Shown piece after piece: positions 1 to 10,229 of a DNA stretch of 64,000 bases. Origin of the DNA: Sophora flavescens (taxonomy: Eukaryota > Streptophyta > Magnoliopsida > Fabales > Fabaceae); contig CM061069.1 in NCBI GenBank assembly GCA_030762895.1, positions 4,271,178-4,335,177 of the forward strand, given 5' to 3'. Made by a program: the position numbers and the translations under genes. The first letter of the stretch is position 1, and every line of letters starts with the position of its first letter. A model generated the notes under the pieces. The model was not told where the DNA came from. It saw nothing but the letters and a program-made list of their open reading frames with translations, and did not search any database.

Positions 1-789
1 AGGCCACTTCAGGACGATCACTCGTCTCCTGGTACTTCGGCTCCACAGGCATCACCTAACACCACATCCATCCACAACCAAGGTCGAGGAGCCGCACACC
101 CACAGCCTCACCACACAATCGAGTACCCCACAAAATTGATAAATATCGAAAGCCAACACTTTTATAAACCATCAACATCATGAGGGTCCTTTTCGGTGCG
201 TCTTATGCCGATCCGGTGTTTGCCACCACTTCCAAGGCCATTTCAGGACTATCACCCGTCTCTTGGTGCTCCGGCTTCGCCCCGGAAGGCATCACCTAAC
301 ACCACGTCCATCCACAACCAAGGTCGAGCAGCCGCGCACCCACAGTCTCGCCACACCATTGAGTACCCCACAATAATGATAAATATAGAAAGCCAAAATT
401 TTTAAAAACAAACATCACAAGGATCCTTTCCGATGAGCCTTCAGCCGATCTAGTGTTTGCCATCCCTTCCAAGGTCACTTCAGGATGATCACCCGTCTCT
501 TGGTTGCGTCGTCTCCGCCCCGGAAGGCATCACCTAACACCACGTCCATCCACAACCAAGGTCGAGGAGTCACACACCCACAGTCTCGCCACACCTTTGA
601 GTACACCACGGAATTGATAACTATCGAAAGACAACATTTTTAAAAACCCACAACATCGCAAGGATCCTTTCCAATCCCCCTTCAGTCGATCTGGTGTTTG
701 CCACCACTTCCAAGGCCACTTCCGGACGATCACCCGTCTCTTGGTGCTTCGGATCCGCACCGGAAGGCATCACCTAACACCACGTCCAT
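1..789. repeat. ~237-bp tandem satellite, 3.3 copies
   Basis: Successive units start with AGGCCA/AGGTCACTTC at about 1, 235, 472 and 713, so the spacing is 234-241 bp. Each unit carries the landmarks GATCACCCGTCTCTTGG, GGCATCACCTAACACCAC, a CACAATTGATAAATATCGAAAG-like stretch and a TTTGCCA(C/T)C block. Units differ by scattered substitutions and 1-4-bp indels. The array runs off the left edge and stops at 789, where a retroelement LTR begins inside the fourth unit, so the insertion came after the array formed. Open frames inside it are not conserved between units and are not called. Copy number beyond the window is unknown. Confidence 0.9.
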
Positions 790-2192
790 TGATGTGTTGC
801 GATCCGGCAAGTGTACCGGATTCGTCGCCAAGTAATAAAAATATATCGATCCCACAGAGATCGTGATCTTAAATCACAACTCATTATTAAATTGATAACA
901 CTGGATCATGTGAAAAAGGGTTTTTGATTTTTGAAATAAGAGATAACTTGGATAAGGAATGCAATCAAGTAAAACAGAAAACAAATCAATTTATGGTTTT
1001 TCAGAGCTAAATGGATTCCTAGGAATTGGGTTACCAACAAGATCGTTCATGTTACTAAATAGATTACCCCTTGTTAATTATCGAAATTGCCTTGAAGACG
1101 AATTATTCTCAAATAGTTAATGCTCCCTCTCGGGTTACAAAAACCGTGCCCAATTAAACCAACCCCTACTCTCGTGGTAGTCGAATTTAGATTGAACCCT
1201 TTACGCTTTGTGACAATTCGTTAATCCTCGAAGGACCGCTTCTAACTCTCGTGATTTAAGTCCTAAGTCTTATTCTATAGATCCGACACCTAAGTTCACC
1301 GCTAGGTTCCTCGTTAGGGTATCTACGTCAAGCAAATAAGCGGCCGCCGAATTTACGAGTAATTAAAACACTAGAAATCAGATCTAAAGCAAAATCGCAA
1401 TTAACAAAGTAATCGAAATCAATTCATAACACAAATCAAATCTTGGGCATAGCCCCAATCCCTAGAAATAAAGCTACTACTCAAGCATTGCCATGGTGAT
1501 GACAAGCTTGGTTAACAACAACATGAAATAAAATAAGAGAAGAGGAGAAGAAGAAGAAGAGAGATCCTAAATTATTGCCTAAGTGTAGCAGCCCAAAAGT
1601 CCTCCATTGCCTCTGCCCAGATGCCTTATTTATAGATTCGGGAAGATTGAATCCCAATCTTACACAAATTTAGATCAAAATCGGTTGCTTCAGATCCAAG
1701 TAATGCGCGTCACGACCGTGATGGCCATCACGGCCAGGCCGTGACGGATTCTGCCTTGCGCGTTTCTTCAGTGATTGGTCTGTCACGGCCGTGATGCTCA
1801 TCACGGCTAGGCCGTGATCAATTCTGCCTGTGAGGGTCTGGTTCAGCTGACATGTCACGGCCGTGATGGGCCTCACGGCTAGGCCGTGACCAGTTCTGAC
1901 TTCAGTCTTCTTTCTTTTTAGCTCTGCTTGATCATGGTCGTGATCGTCATCACGGCTAGGCCGTGATGGGCTTTGTTTGGCTCATTTTCTTCACTTTTCA
2001 AGCCCCATCTTCATCCAAGCTCCATCATGGTTGATCCTCAGCATTTAATCCTTAATTCCTGCAAAACAACACCACAAAACCGCCTTACCCGTTCCAAAGT
2101 AAAAACTAACAAAAATCAAATTAAATATGCCTAAACTATATGAAAATGCATGCAAAATGATAAGCAAATATGAGGTGTAATCACACTCATCA
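790..2192 (-). repeat. 3' LTR of the truncated Athila/Tat-like element
   Basis: The 1,403-bp block begins TGATGTGTTGCG and ends CACTCATCA on the plus strand; read on the minus strand it is TGATGAGTGTG...CAACACATCA, with matching 5-bp inverted ends (TGATG/CATCA). A polypurine tract directly abuts the inner edge, which fixes the orientation. The LTR holds a cluster of TCACGGCCGTGA-type palindromes (1,701-1,970). No partner LTR lies in the window, so age cannot be estimated. Confidence 0.8.
1701..1970. repeat. Cluster of CACGGCCGTG palindromes in the LTR
   Basis: Four imperfect units at roughly 1,708, 1,790, 1,854 and 1,933 each consist of a TCACGGCCGTGA-like palindrome followed a few bases later by its partner CATCACGGCTAGGCCGTGA. 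The spacing is 60-80 bp. Each unit could fold into one or two GC-rich hairpins, and the cluster is CpG-dense against an AT-rich background. The same module recurs at 3,565-3,795 outside the LTR. Role unknown. Confidence 0.85.
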
Positions 2193-2210
2193 AATTACCC
2201 CAAGCTTAAG
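2193..2210 (-). other. Polypurine tract of the truncated element
   Basis: Minus-strand sequence CTTAAGCTTGGGGTAATT lies immediately upstream of the 3' LTR. Purine-rich GGGG next to the LTR is the usual plus-strand primer site. The Athila element has the equivalent GTGTGGGGGAATT at 24,191-24,203. Confidence 0.75.
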
Positions 2211-3564
2211 ACTTTGCTTGTCCTCAAGCAATCACCAAGGCCAGAAAATATAAACAATCAGAGCATGGATAGTGAACCAAGAACCCGAGTAACTAATCAA
2301 GTAACATGCATATTCAATAAATACCCAAGAGACAAACAATTTCAAGTCCAATTAGAAGCTTAGGTTTCCTAAATTCATATCCTCACTGATTTGGGCACTC
2401 TTCTCACCTCACTCAAGTGTTTAAGGGCATATGACAATTCGCTCAATTTCCTCAAGGAGGGTATTCTACCATAAGCTTGACTATTAACCAAATCTCTACT
2501 TTATTAATGACAATACAGAAAAATCAAGAGGTCTTTTACTTTGGTTGTAACGAGGCCATGGGATTAATTGTTAGGTGGGGAAATCAAGAAAAGGAAATTT
2601 CAAGAGGGTTAAACAAAATATCAACATTGCAAAGCATGACACCTTCTAAAATACCTTTTTGGGCTTTTGTTCACTTTTCCACCTTTCTTTCTTTCTTTTT
2701 ATTTTTATTTCTCACTTTCTTTTTGTCATCCCCTTCTCCATTTTTATTGTTTATTTTATTTTATTTATTTGGAGAAGGGGAGATTTTCAGCTCAAGAGAA
2801 ATATTTTTCTATATTTCTCATCCCACAATTTTTCAACTACCTTTTTACCCTTTTTGAAATACTTTGAAAGGTGCCATATCAAGCATCATTCCTCAAAATA
2901 TTTCAAGGTACCAAGAAAAGTAGTTTATTCGTTTAGGCTCAAAATTGGGTAACTAAGGGGTAGCATTTAATCAATCAAAGATCAGAAGGCTGGAAAAATA
3001 CCTAGTGCCTCAATCATTTTCAAAAATTTTTAACTTTCAAAACGGTTTCAAGTCAAGTTCTAGAGAATACAATCCAAGAGGAATAAAACACTCTATCACA
3101 AAGAATGGGGTAGATTTAGTAAGTACCCCTTTTTGGCTCAAAAATCTCACATTTAGTTCAATAATCAGCGACAAACACAAATCTAGAGAACCACAAGCTA
3201 ATTATCAACTATCAAAAGATTATTTCAAGAATTTTTATTTTTATCCTTATCACAAGAATAAAAAAAAAAATTGGGTTCAAAAATTCACTATCTCAATTTA
3301 TTTGGCACCAAGTTCTCACAATTGGATCCATACTCTAAGCAAGGGGGCAATCTAGTCATGTGATCATGCAAAACTATGCCTATATGAATGCAACATGAAA
3401 AATGTAAAAATGTAAAAATTTGTAAAAATACCCCTACCCCAAGCATAAAAACTTACATTGTCCCCAATGTAAATAATCAAGTCGGAGAGAGGAGAAAAAT
3501 GGAACAACTCACCGAGGTGGTAGCGGGTATTGGCTCACATGCCAGTCAAAAGCTTGTTGGAAAT
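2211..3564 (-). other. Long non-coding 3' region of the truncated element
   Basis: No coding signal. The block is AT-rich with a long pyrimidine-rich run on the plus strand (about 2,640-2,860). At 2,530-2,570 the plus strand reads GGTCTTTTACTTTGGTTGTA then ACGAGGCCA; the Athila element has the close match GGACTTTTATTTGGGTTGTA then ACTTGGCCA at 24,579-24,607. ACCATAAGCTTGA precedes the motif in both. Long 3' untranslated regions are typical of Tat/Athila elements. Open frames here come from the low-complexity tract. Confidence 0.6.
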
Positions 3565-3795
3565 TGTATCACGGTCGTGAGGCCCATCACGGCAAGGCCG
3601 TGATCAATTCTGGTCTTCAGGAGCTGGCCTGTCACGGCCGTGACCTATATTACGGCTTGGTCGTGATACTCTCTGATCTATAGGGTCCCTCCCATCACGC
3701 CCGTGACGCTTATCACGGCTGGGCCGTGATCCTTTCTGGTCTTCTTGGTTAGCTCATCACGGCCGTGACCACTGTCACGGCCTGGGCGTGATGAC
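3565..3795. repeat. Second cluster of CACGGCCGTG palindromes
   Basis: About four units of the hairpin module seen in the LTR (TCACGGCCGTGA followed by a CACGGC..GGCCGTGA partner) occur at ~3,570, 3,630, 3,692 and 3,755, in the internal 3' region. Period is ~60-63 bp. Neighbouring words such as TTCTGGTCTTC also recur between units. The module therefore occurs twice in one element, once in the LTR and once outside. Confidence 0.85.
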
Positions 3796-3994
3796 TTCTG
3801 GCTTAATTTGTCCTTGGCCTTTTTGCGCTTCCTTCCTTCATAACCTGAAAACACTTGGCAAGCCATGAATTAGTGATTTTTCTTTTCTTATCTTCTCAAA
3901 TTATTCAAAAAAAATTGGAAAAGGGAAAGAAAACTTGGGTTGCCTCCCATGAAGCACTTATTTACGGTCTTAAGCTTGACCATACATCTTTCAA

Positions 3995-5090
3995 TCAACC
4001 GGGGTCAACTGGGCCTAGAAGTGCAAGAACACTTCTCTTCCATGGAACTCCTTCAAAGAGCCGATTGTGCTCATATGGCCAATTGCACTTCCGTTTTGCT
4101 CTTTCCACTCTGAGCTTCATGGCCTTACTCCCTCCCGGCGGAAGTTTTGTTTCCACATGATGAGCAACTCCAACTTCATCACTACTGGGTGCATCATTTG
4201 CCATGCAAATCTTCGGAGTTGATTCCATGTTGAGCTCTTCCTTTACCACTGGAGACGTTATATCGATCCTGCACACATGACTCTCAAAAGGAGGGTTGTT
4301 ATATGAGTTAGTCAAATAAAAATCTACCCTACCTTCCTCTACATTCAGAGAGAGCTTGCCATTCTTTACGTCTATTATCGCTCCAGCTGTGGCCAAGAAT
4401 GGCCTTCCTAGAATGATGGGGAATTTAGAATTCTCTTTCATATCCAATACCAGGAAATCGGTAGGGATGAAAATTTCCCTACCTTTACGGGAACATTCTC
4501 TAGTATGCCTAGAGGAGTTTTAGTTGAGCCATCCGCAAATTGTAAGGAGAATTTGAAATGGACTCAACTCCTTGGTTCCCAACCTCTCCAAGATAGTAAG
4601 CGACATCAAGCTCGCACTAGCCCCTAGGTCACATAAAGCTTGGTCGATTTGCACTTCTCCAATTGAGCAAGCGATAGAGAAACTACCCGGATCTTTTAGT
4701 TTAGGAGGCATATTAGTTTTTATCATGACATTGTGCTCCTCAATTAAGCTCTTAGTTTCTATTTCTACTTGCTTTTTCTTGACCAACCTTTGTGGGAAAG
4801 GTATTGGGGTTGGTAAGGTGGTGGAGGGACATACTTTGGCTCTATCTCTTCATCTTCTATCATGTCCTCCTCACATTCCACATCCTTTTCAGCTACCCCA
4901 AGCTTATCATCCCTCAAGTATATAGCATTACAATGTTCATTGGGATTAACTCCGGGTTGTCTCGGAAACGTACCCTTAGGTCTAGAATATGTGCTGACTT
5001 GTTGGTCAATCTGAGTTTCTAGAATCTTGTTATGGATGGCTAAGTTATCTACCTTAGATGCTAGCTCTTCTATGTACCTTGTATTCCTTA
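3995..5090 (-). pseudogene. gag C-terminus and aspartic protease remnant
   Basis: Minus-strand reading from ~5,090 gives a gag-like tail (RYIEELASKVDNLAIHN, then NPNEHCNAIYLRD at ~4,910-4,940). Next comes a retroviral-type protease in which the catalytic motif appears as DLGASASLM (~4,600-4,630) and the C-terminal motif as IILGRPFLATAGA (~4,380-4,420). These are the pieces expected just before RT in Ty3/gypsy polyproteins. The frame is broken between 4,447 and 4,520 and ends near 3,995; no RT follows. Just downstream, TGCTTCATGGGAGGCAACCC (about 3,933-3,955, minus strand) resembles a motif I associate with the region after pol in Athila/Tat elements. Dead and truncated. Confidence 0.75.
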
Positions 5091-5189
5091 TTCTATGCAA
5101 ACTATGAAATTCATTCAATGCATAATTTTGACTGTGTAACTAAAACATAAATACAAAAAGAAGACTTCCAATAGAAAATCCAAATTACT

Positions 5190-6428
5190 ATCTCTATATA
5201 CATGGCGAAATTTCCATTCAAAACCGTGCAAGTCCTTCACTATTAAGTCGTGGGTCGAGGTTGTTTGGGTCATATCCTACAATATATAAATGGAAATCAT
5301 TAAAAATGAGAAAACAATGAACTTTTTTTAATTAAATATTTGTAATAAGCAGTAGCTGAAGGAAACCCAGAGAGTTAAATACTAATGGTGGTAAGCACTT
5401 AATAGCATGCTTCCTCGGAATTGAAAATCCTTCATGTGTGCTAGTATCAGAGGCAGTTAATATTTTGCAAAACGAGTAATACTTTTGTTTTGGGGGCTCA
5501 AGAGGAATTATATCAGGAATTATAGGTTGAGTTAGCTGCATTAAAAAAAGATTATTTTAAAAAAGGTTACAAAATGTATCTCATTTTCTCAGCAACCCAC
5601 TAGATAGACAAGACTAAATCATAAAAAGATAGGAGACACATATATTTTCACATTTGGTGCTGGAAGTAAAGTAATATGAGCATAAACCAAGGTATGAAAA
5701 TACCTCCTGTGTTATCTTAATCCGTTTCACCAAAATTACCCCAAAAAGTTTGGTACCTCCTATGTTATCTTGCTCTTGTTTCACCAGATTAACCCCAAAA
5801 AATTTGATCTTGACATCACCTCGAGAGCTACTTGAACAATGTTTTAACTTATCATTATTGGCACTCCCCTAAGATACACATACAACTTATTTATGTTTCC
5901 AATATTCTACACATTTATGGTCGGGATCTTGAGCTTCAATGCCCTAAATAAAGTTTGTAATAAAGGAACAAATCTTAATAAAATAGAACATAATTCCAAA
6001 GCTACATATTACATGAGTCTTCGATGCTTTACCACATCAATCCAAATTAACCAAGCGGTCATTGAATGAACTTGACCATAGGAAGCTATGTTAATATAGT
6101 TTTGTACCAACATGGTAAAGATCTGATCCAAATTATGCGATTGTAATTCTATATTATAAAATATAGAGAACATTGATATTAATTTTAGCTCAACAAAGGC
6201 ATGCTATTTTCAAGATTCATTAGTTTGCATTACCTGAATAATGGATGCCAAAAGGAATCCAAACATTTCGTGACCGTTAATGCTTTGTCGAAGCTCCAAG
6301 GGAGGCAGTGGCTCATTTAGACTCCTTCGCTTCATGATTTCATGTTTTAGTCTCTCAAGAAATGTTTCCCAGCACTTATCTGTGAAATTATTTGTGATGG
6401 TCTCAATTGGATGTTCTTCCATGGTAAC
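5190..6428 (-). pseudogene. Chimeric JMJ (FYRC) + ARF (B3) gene fragment, block A copy 1
   Basis: Four exon-like pieces lie in one orientation. Exon 6428-6234 (after TTTCAG, before GTAATG) encodes KCWETFLERLKHEI...QSINGHEMFGFL, the FYRC domain of JMJ14/18-type H3K4 demethylases. Exon 5943-5887 (after TTTAG) reads GIEAQDPDHKCVEYWKHK and then a stop, the known continuation of FYRC. Exon 5535-5383 (after AATGCAG, before GTATTT) encodes IIPLEPPKQKYYSFCKILTA...CLPPL, the first part of the ARF B3 DNA-binding domain. Exon 5276-~5190 (after TTGTAG) encodes DMTQ...DLIVKDLHGFEWKFRHVYR, its continuation. All joints carry AG/GT sites. The stop after the FYRC exon blocks any JMJ-ARF fusion protein. Only short parts of both source genes are present, so this is a captured fragment. 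Confidence 0.75.
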
Positions 6429-8640
6429 CTGAAATATATTTTACTGAATGAGATACAAATATACTTCCTATCCATGCAAATAAATATAAATTCCAAACCA
6501 TGAACTTAGAAAATGTAAACAATTAATCAATATTCTCTAGTAACATCATTGAGTTTACTCAACCGAAAATGAAATTATCACTTTATTTCATTTATATCTT
6601 TTCGGATTATCATATTCTATAAAATCAAACAACTATGCCACAACATAAACTTTCGATTCAATGTAAAATTAGCAGCCACTAAGCCCTCCCGAAAACCAAC
6701 AATGAATAATCAAAAGAAGCATAGAAAAAGACAACAAAACGGTTATCCAACAATATATAATGAAACATGTATAACTTACACAATTTAAAATGAATGTAGG
6801 ACTATTAAGAGAAAAGTAGAGCAAAATAAAGAAATCTTCCTAGGACCCAAAAAATGAATAGAAGTATAAAGAACAAAATAGAGACAATGAAAAGAACCTT
6901 CGCTGTTAAGTCCTGGGTCTGGATTTTTGGGTCATGTCCTACAATATATAAATGGAAAGCATTAAAAATGAGAAAACAATGAACTTTTTTTAATTAAATA
7001 TTTGTAATAAGCAGTAGCTGAAGGAAACCCAGAGAGTTAAATACTAATGGTTGTAAGCATTCAATAGCACGCTTCCTCGGAATTGAAAATCCTCCATGTG
7101 TGCTAGAATCAGAGGCAGTTAATATTTTCCAAAACGAGTAATACTTTTGTTTTGAGGGCTCGAGAGGAATTATATCAGGAATTATAGGTTGAGTTAGCTG
7201 CATTAAAAAAAGATTATTTTAAAAAAGGTTACAAAATGTATCTCATTTTCTCAGCAACCCACTAGATAGACAAGACTAAATCATAAAAAGATAGGAGACA
7301 CATATATTTTCACATTTGGTGCTGGAAGTAAAGTAATATGAGCATAAACCAAGGTATGAAAATACCTCCTGTGTTATCTTAATCCCGTTTCACCAAAATT
7401 ACCCCAAAAAGTTTGGTACCTCCTATGTTATCTTGCTCTTGTTTCACCAGATTAACCCCAAAAAATTTGATCTTGACATCACCTCGAGAGCTACTTGAAC
7501 AATGTTTTAACTTATCATTATTGGCAATCCCCTAAGATACACATACAACTTATTTATGTTTCCAATATTCTATGCATTTATGGTCGGGATCTTTAGCTTC
7601 ATTCAATGCCCTAAATAAAGTTTGTAATAACGGATTAAATCATGATAAAATAGAACATAATTCCAAAGCTACATATTACAAGAGTCATCTATGTTTTACC
7701 ACACAATCCAAATTAACCAAGCGGTCATTGAATGAACTTGACCATAGGAAGCTATGTTAATTAGTTTTGTACAAACATGGTAAAGATCTGATCCAAATTA
7801 TGTGATTGTAATTCTATATTATAAAATATAGAGAATATTGATATTAATTTCTGCTCAACAAAGGCATTCTGTTTTCAAGATTCATGAGTTTGCATTACCT
7901 GAATAATGGATGGCAAAAGGAATCCAAACATTTCGTGACCGTTAATGCTTTGTCGAATCTCCAAGGGAGGCAGTGGCTCACTCAGACTCCTTCGCTTCAT
8001 GATTTCATGTTTTAGTCTCTCAAGAACTTTTTCCAAGCACTTATCTGTGAAATTATTTGTGATGGTCTCACTTGGATGTTCTTCCATGGTAACCTGAAAT
8101 ATATTTTACTGAATGAGATTCAAATATACTTCTTATCCATGCAAATAAATATAAATTTCGAACCATGAACTTAAAAAATTTAAACAATTAATCAATATTC
8201 TCTAGTAACATCATTGACTTTACTCAACCGAAAATGAAATTATCACTTTGTTTCATTTATATATTTTCGGATTACCATATTCTATAAATTAAGAAAACTA
8301 TGCAACAACATAAACTTTCAATTCAATGAAAAATTAGCAGCAGACACTAAGCCCTCCCGAAAACCTACAATGAAAAATCAAAAGAAGCATAGAAAAAAAC
8401 AACAAAACGGCTATCCAAACAATACACAAGGAAACATGTATAACTTACACAATTTAAAATGAATGTAGGACTATTAAGAGAAAAGTAGAGCAAAATAAAT
8501 AAATCTTCCCAGGACCCCAAAAATGAATAGAAGTATAAAGAACAAAATAAAGACAATGAAAAGAACCTTCGCTATTAAGTCCTGGGTTGAGATTGTTTGG
8601 GTCATGTCCTACAATATATAAATGGAAAGCATTAAAAATG
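5236..8640 (-). repeat. Tandem duplication of the JMJ/ARF unit, period ~1.66 kb
   Basis: The segment 5,236-~6,896 is repeated at 6,897-~8,562 (ARF exon starts differ by 1,662 bp, FYRC exons by 1,665 bp), and a third copy begins at ~8,563 and breaks off near 8,640. Repeat joints fall inside the last ARF exon (...GCGAAGGTTC...), so copies 2 and 3 have that exon truncated to ~45 bp. Copies are highly similar throughout introns as well as exons, so duplication was at DNA level. Confidence 0.9.
6897..8093 (-). pseudogene. Chimeric JMJ + ARF fragment, block A copy 2
   Basis: Same structure as copy 1: FYRC exon 8093-7899 (KCLEKVLERLKHEI, QSINGHEMFGFL), FYRC continuation 7610-7550 with a 4-bp insertion that breaks its frame, ARF B3 exon 7197-7045 (SFWKILTASDSSTHGGFS, so the C of the usual SFCK is W), and a last ARF exon 6941-6897 that is cut off after DMTQ. 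Splice-site dinucleotides are kept. Several substitutions hit residues conserved in copy 1, consistent with neutral decay. Confidence 0.75.
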
Positions 8641-9479
8641 AGAAAACAATGACCTATTTGTCCATCAATGTAAAACATAGCAGTGTTGAAATTTTAGTAG
8701 AATCTCTTATAACATGTCATAGTCTTACTCGTAGTGGTCGATTCTCTTTTAGTTTTTTATATGGAAAAGATCCATACTTAATGCACTTTGGATGAAGCAG
8801 GTTTTATCAATAAGTAGAATAAATGAAAGCTGCATTTTGAGGTTTTTTTATAAAGTAAATGCAAATCTTACGTTAATAAAATATAGGAATAGTGTGGTAT
8901 GTTCATCAATAATAAAAGTATCCTTAAATATAAAAGTAACAAAGTGTTGGATTTTGTTACATATTTGGGAGTAATAAGTAATCTTTGGATTGGGAAGAAA
9001 GAAGACAACGAGCATTGAGTAATTGAAATAATTGTTCAAGGTTTTACAGGGTTTAATATGTGATTGCAAGCTTTCTTTTTTATGTCTTTGAGGGGGTATC
9101 CCATAGACATAACTTTGAGACAAACCCTCGGTAGGGATTGTTAGGTAAAATAATCAAAAAATGACGACTCTAGCATTTGAACCCCTAATATTGTAGGTAG
9201 AACTCACATAGAGATGTCGTACACTTCCACTGTGACTAGCCACTTCAAGTACATAGAAGATCACCTTTAATTTGCTAAGATAATGGACAACTAATGGGAA
9301 AAAAAGTTAGGTTTATAAAATTTCACATAAACTTATGCAAAAGATATTAATGTAAATTACTGACATTTAAATACAAAAATAACTTTTTTTATATTAATAT
9401 ACATGAATCCAACACTAGCTTTAGATTTCTTCTTCGGCGGACATTATTGATTTACAAAACCCCAGTTTTCCAATTACAA
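8641..9479. other. Block A spacer shared with block B, no gene recognised
   Basis: This stretch has no supported coding region. Its first half (8,650-9,020) is closely matched at 46,185-46,550 in the same orientation and at 42,209-42,570 inverted. The second half matches 46,620-47,030. It probably represents introns and flanks of the captured gene unit. Confidence 0.6.
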
Positions 9480-10060
9480 TTGCCTATAAGAGAAGCAAAG
9501 ATGAATTGATTTTGATATACAAGAAATGGAAAAATATTATAGCGACATAAAAAATAAGCATACACAAAAATGCACAAAAATTAAAAACTTGAATACGTCT
9601 GTAAAAATTGGAATTGGAAAAAAAAAAGAATAGAATACCATGAAATAAAGCACTAAAAGTAGCAGATGTGCAAGATGCACTGTACATACCATACCCCCAA
9701 ATCCTGAAACATAGAAATTCAAAGCTTTAGATCCGTATAAAATGAAGGGACTGAAAAATGATGAAAAAGGCATCACTCACCTTTATTGAGTGGGATGTTG
9801 ATACCACCATCCCAAATCAAAAGATATGGATTAGAAAAGGTATCTATCCGAGCTCGCTATTTGAAGGTATGTCATTAACAAATTAGATTCTCTCTTGATG
9901 TGATGCCTCTGTAGTAAGAAAAATAAGGATGGATGGAGAGGTAATATGGGGGAAAATGGGAAATTAAAGGATAAATGGAGAGAAAAAATTAGAGAGATGA
10001 AGGGGGTGGACAATGGAGAGTGGATGGACAGAGGGTATAGCCGGAGAGAATTCAAACTTG
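9480..10060 (-). pseudogene. Leader and short exon-like pieces of an unidentified gene
   Basis: Read on the minus strand, a pyrimidine-rich leader (10,055-9,930) is followed by an exon-like piece ending CTCAATAAAG before a strong donor GTGAGT at ~9,779-9,774, and by TTTCAG acceptor-like sites near 9,710. The piece 9,830-9,780 can be read as ...LLIWDGGINIPL.... I do not recognise the protein. It lies upstream of and in the same direction as the FYRC and ARF exons, so it may be the 5' end of the captured transcription unit. Block B has the same sequence at 47,030-47,600. Confidence 0.35.
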
Positions 10061-10088
10061 TGTGTTGAATCAGAGTTTCCCCACCTCA

Positions 10089-10097
10089 ATTTATATA
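10089..10097 (-). promoter_or_regulatory. Putative TATA box of the chimeric unit (block A)
   Basis: Minus-strand TATATAAAT sits ~30 bp before a sequence that turns into a long CT-rich, ATG-poor leader (down to ~9,930), the layout of a plant Pol II core promoter. It is conserved in block B at 47,625-47,633. No experimental support; AT-rich DNA gives such motifs by chance. Confidence 0.4.
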
Positions 10098-10229
10098 TGC
10101 TGAAAAGTACAATAAAGGGTAAATTGGTCCGTAAAAAACACAGAGGTATTTGGTTAGTGGAAAATGGAAAATGTGAATTTGGAACTAAAAAATTTCAAAT
10201 GTCGTTCAAATTAGTTTTTTAAAATAATG

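Larger units (their letters stand above)
790..5090 (-). mobile_element. Truncated Athila/Tat-like Ty3/gypsy retroelement (3' half)
   Basis: Read on the minus strand, the element comprises gag C-terminal and protease remnants (~5,090-3,995), a long non-coding 3' region, a polypurine tract and a 3' LTR (2192-790). It inserted into the satellite to its left; the candidate target base run TCCAT at 785-789 cannot be confirmed because the other end is missing. RT, RNase H and integrase are absent between protease and 3' LTR, and no 5' LTR is present to the right. The 3' non-coding region resembles that of the complete Athila element at 23,136-31,619 in order and in short motifs, although the LTRs differ. 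The right border (~5,070-5,090) falls inside a gag-like reading frame where block A begins. Confidence 0.75.

Noticed and set aside
2477..2952. Phe/Leu-rich frames that look like transmembrane segments
   Set aside because: They come from the pyrimidine-rich tract in the 3' non-coding region of the truncated Athila-like element; a similar tract exists in the other element without a frame.
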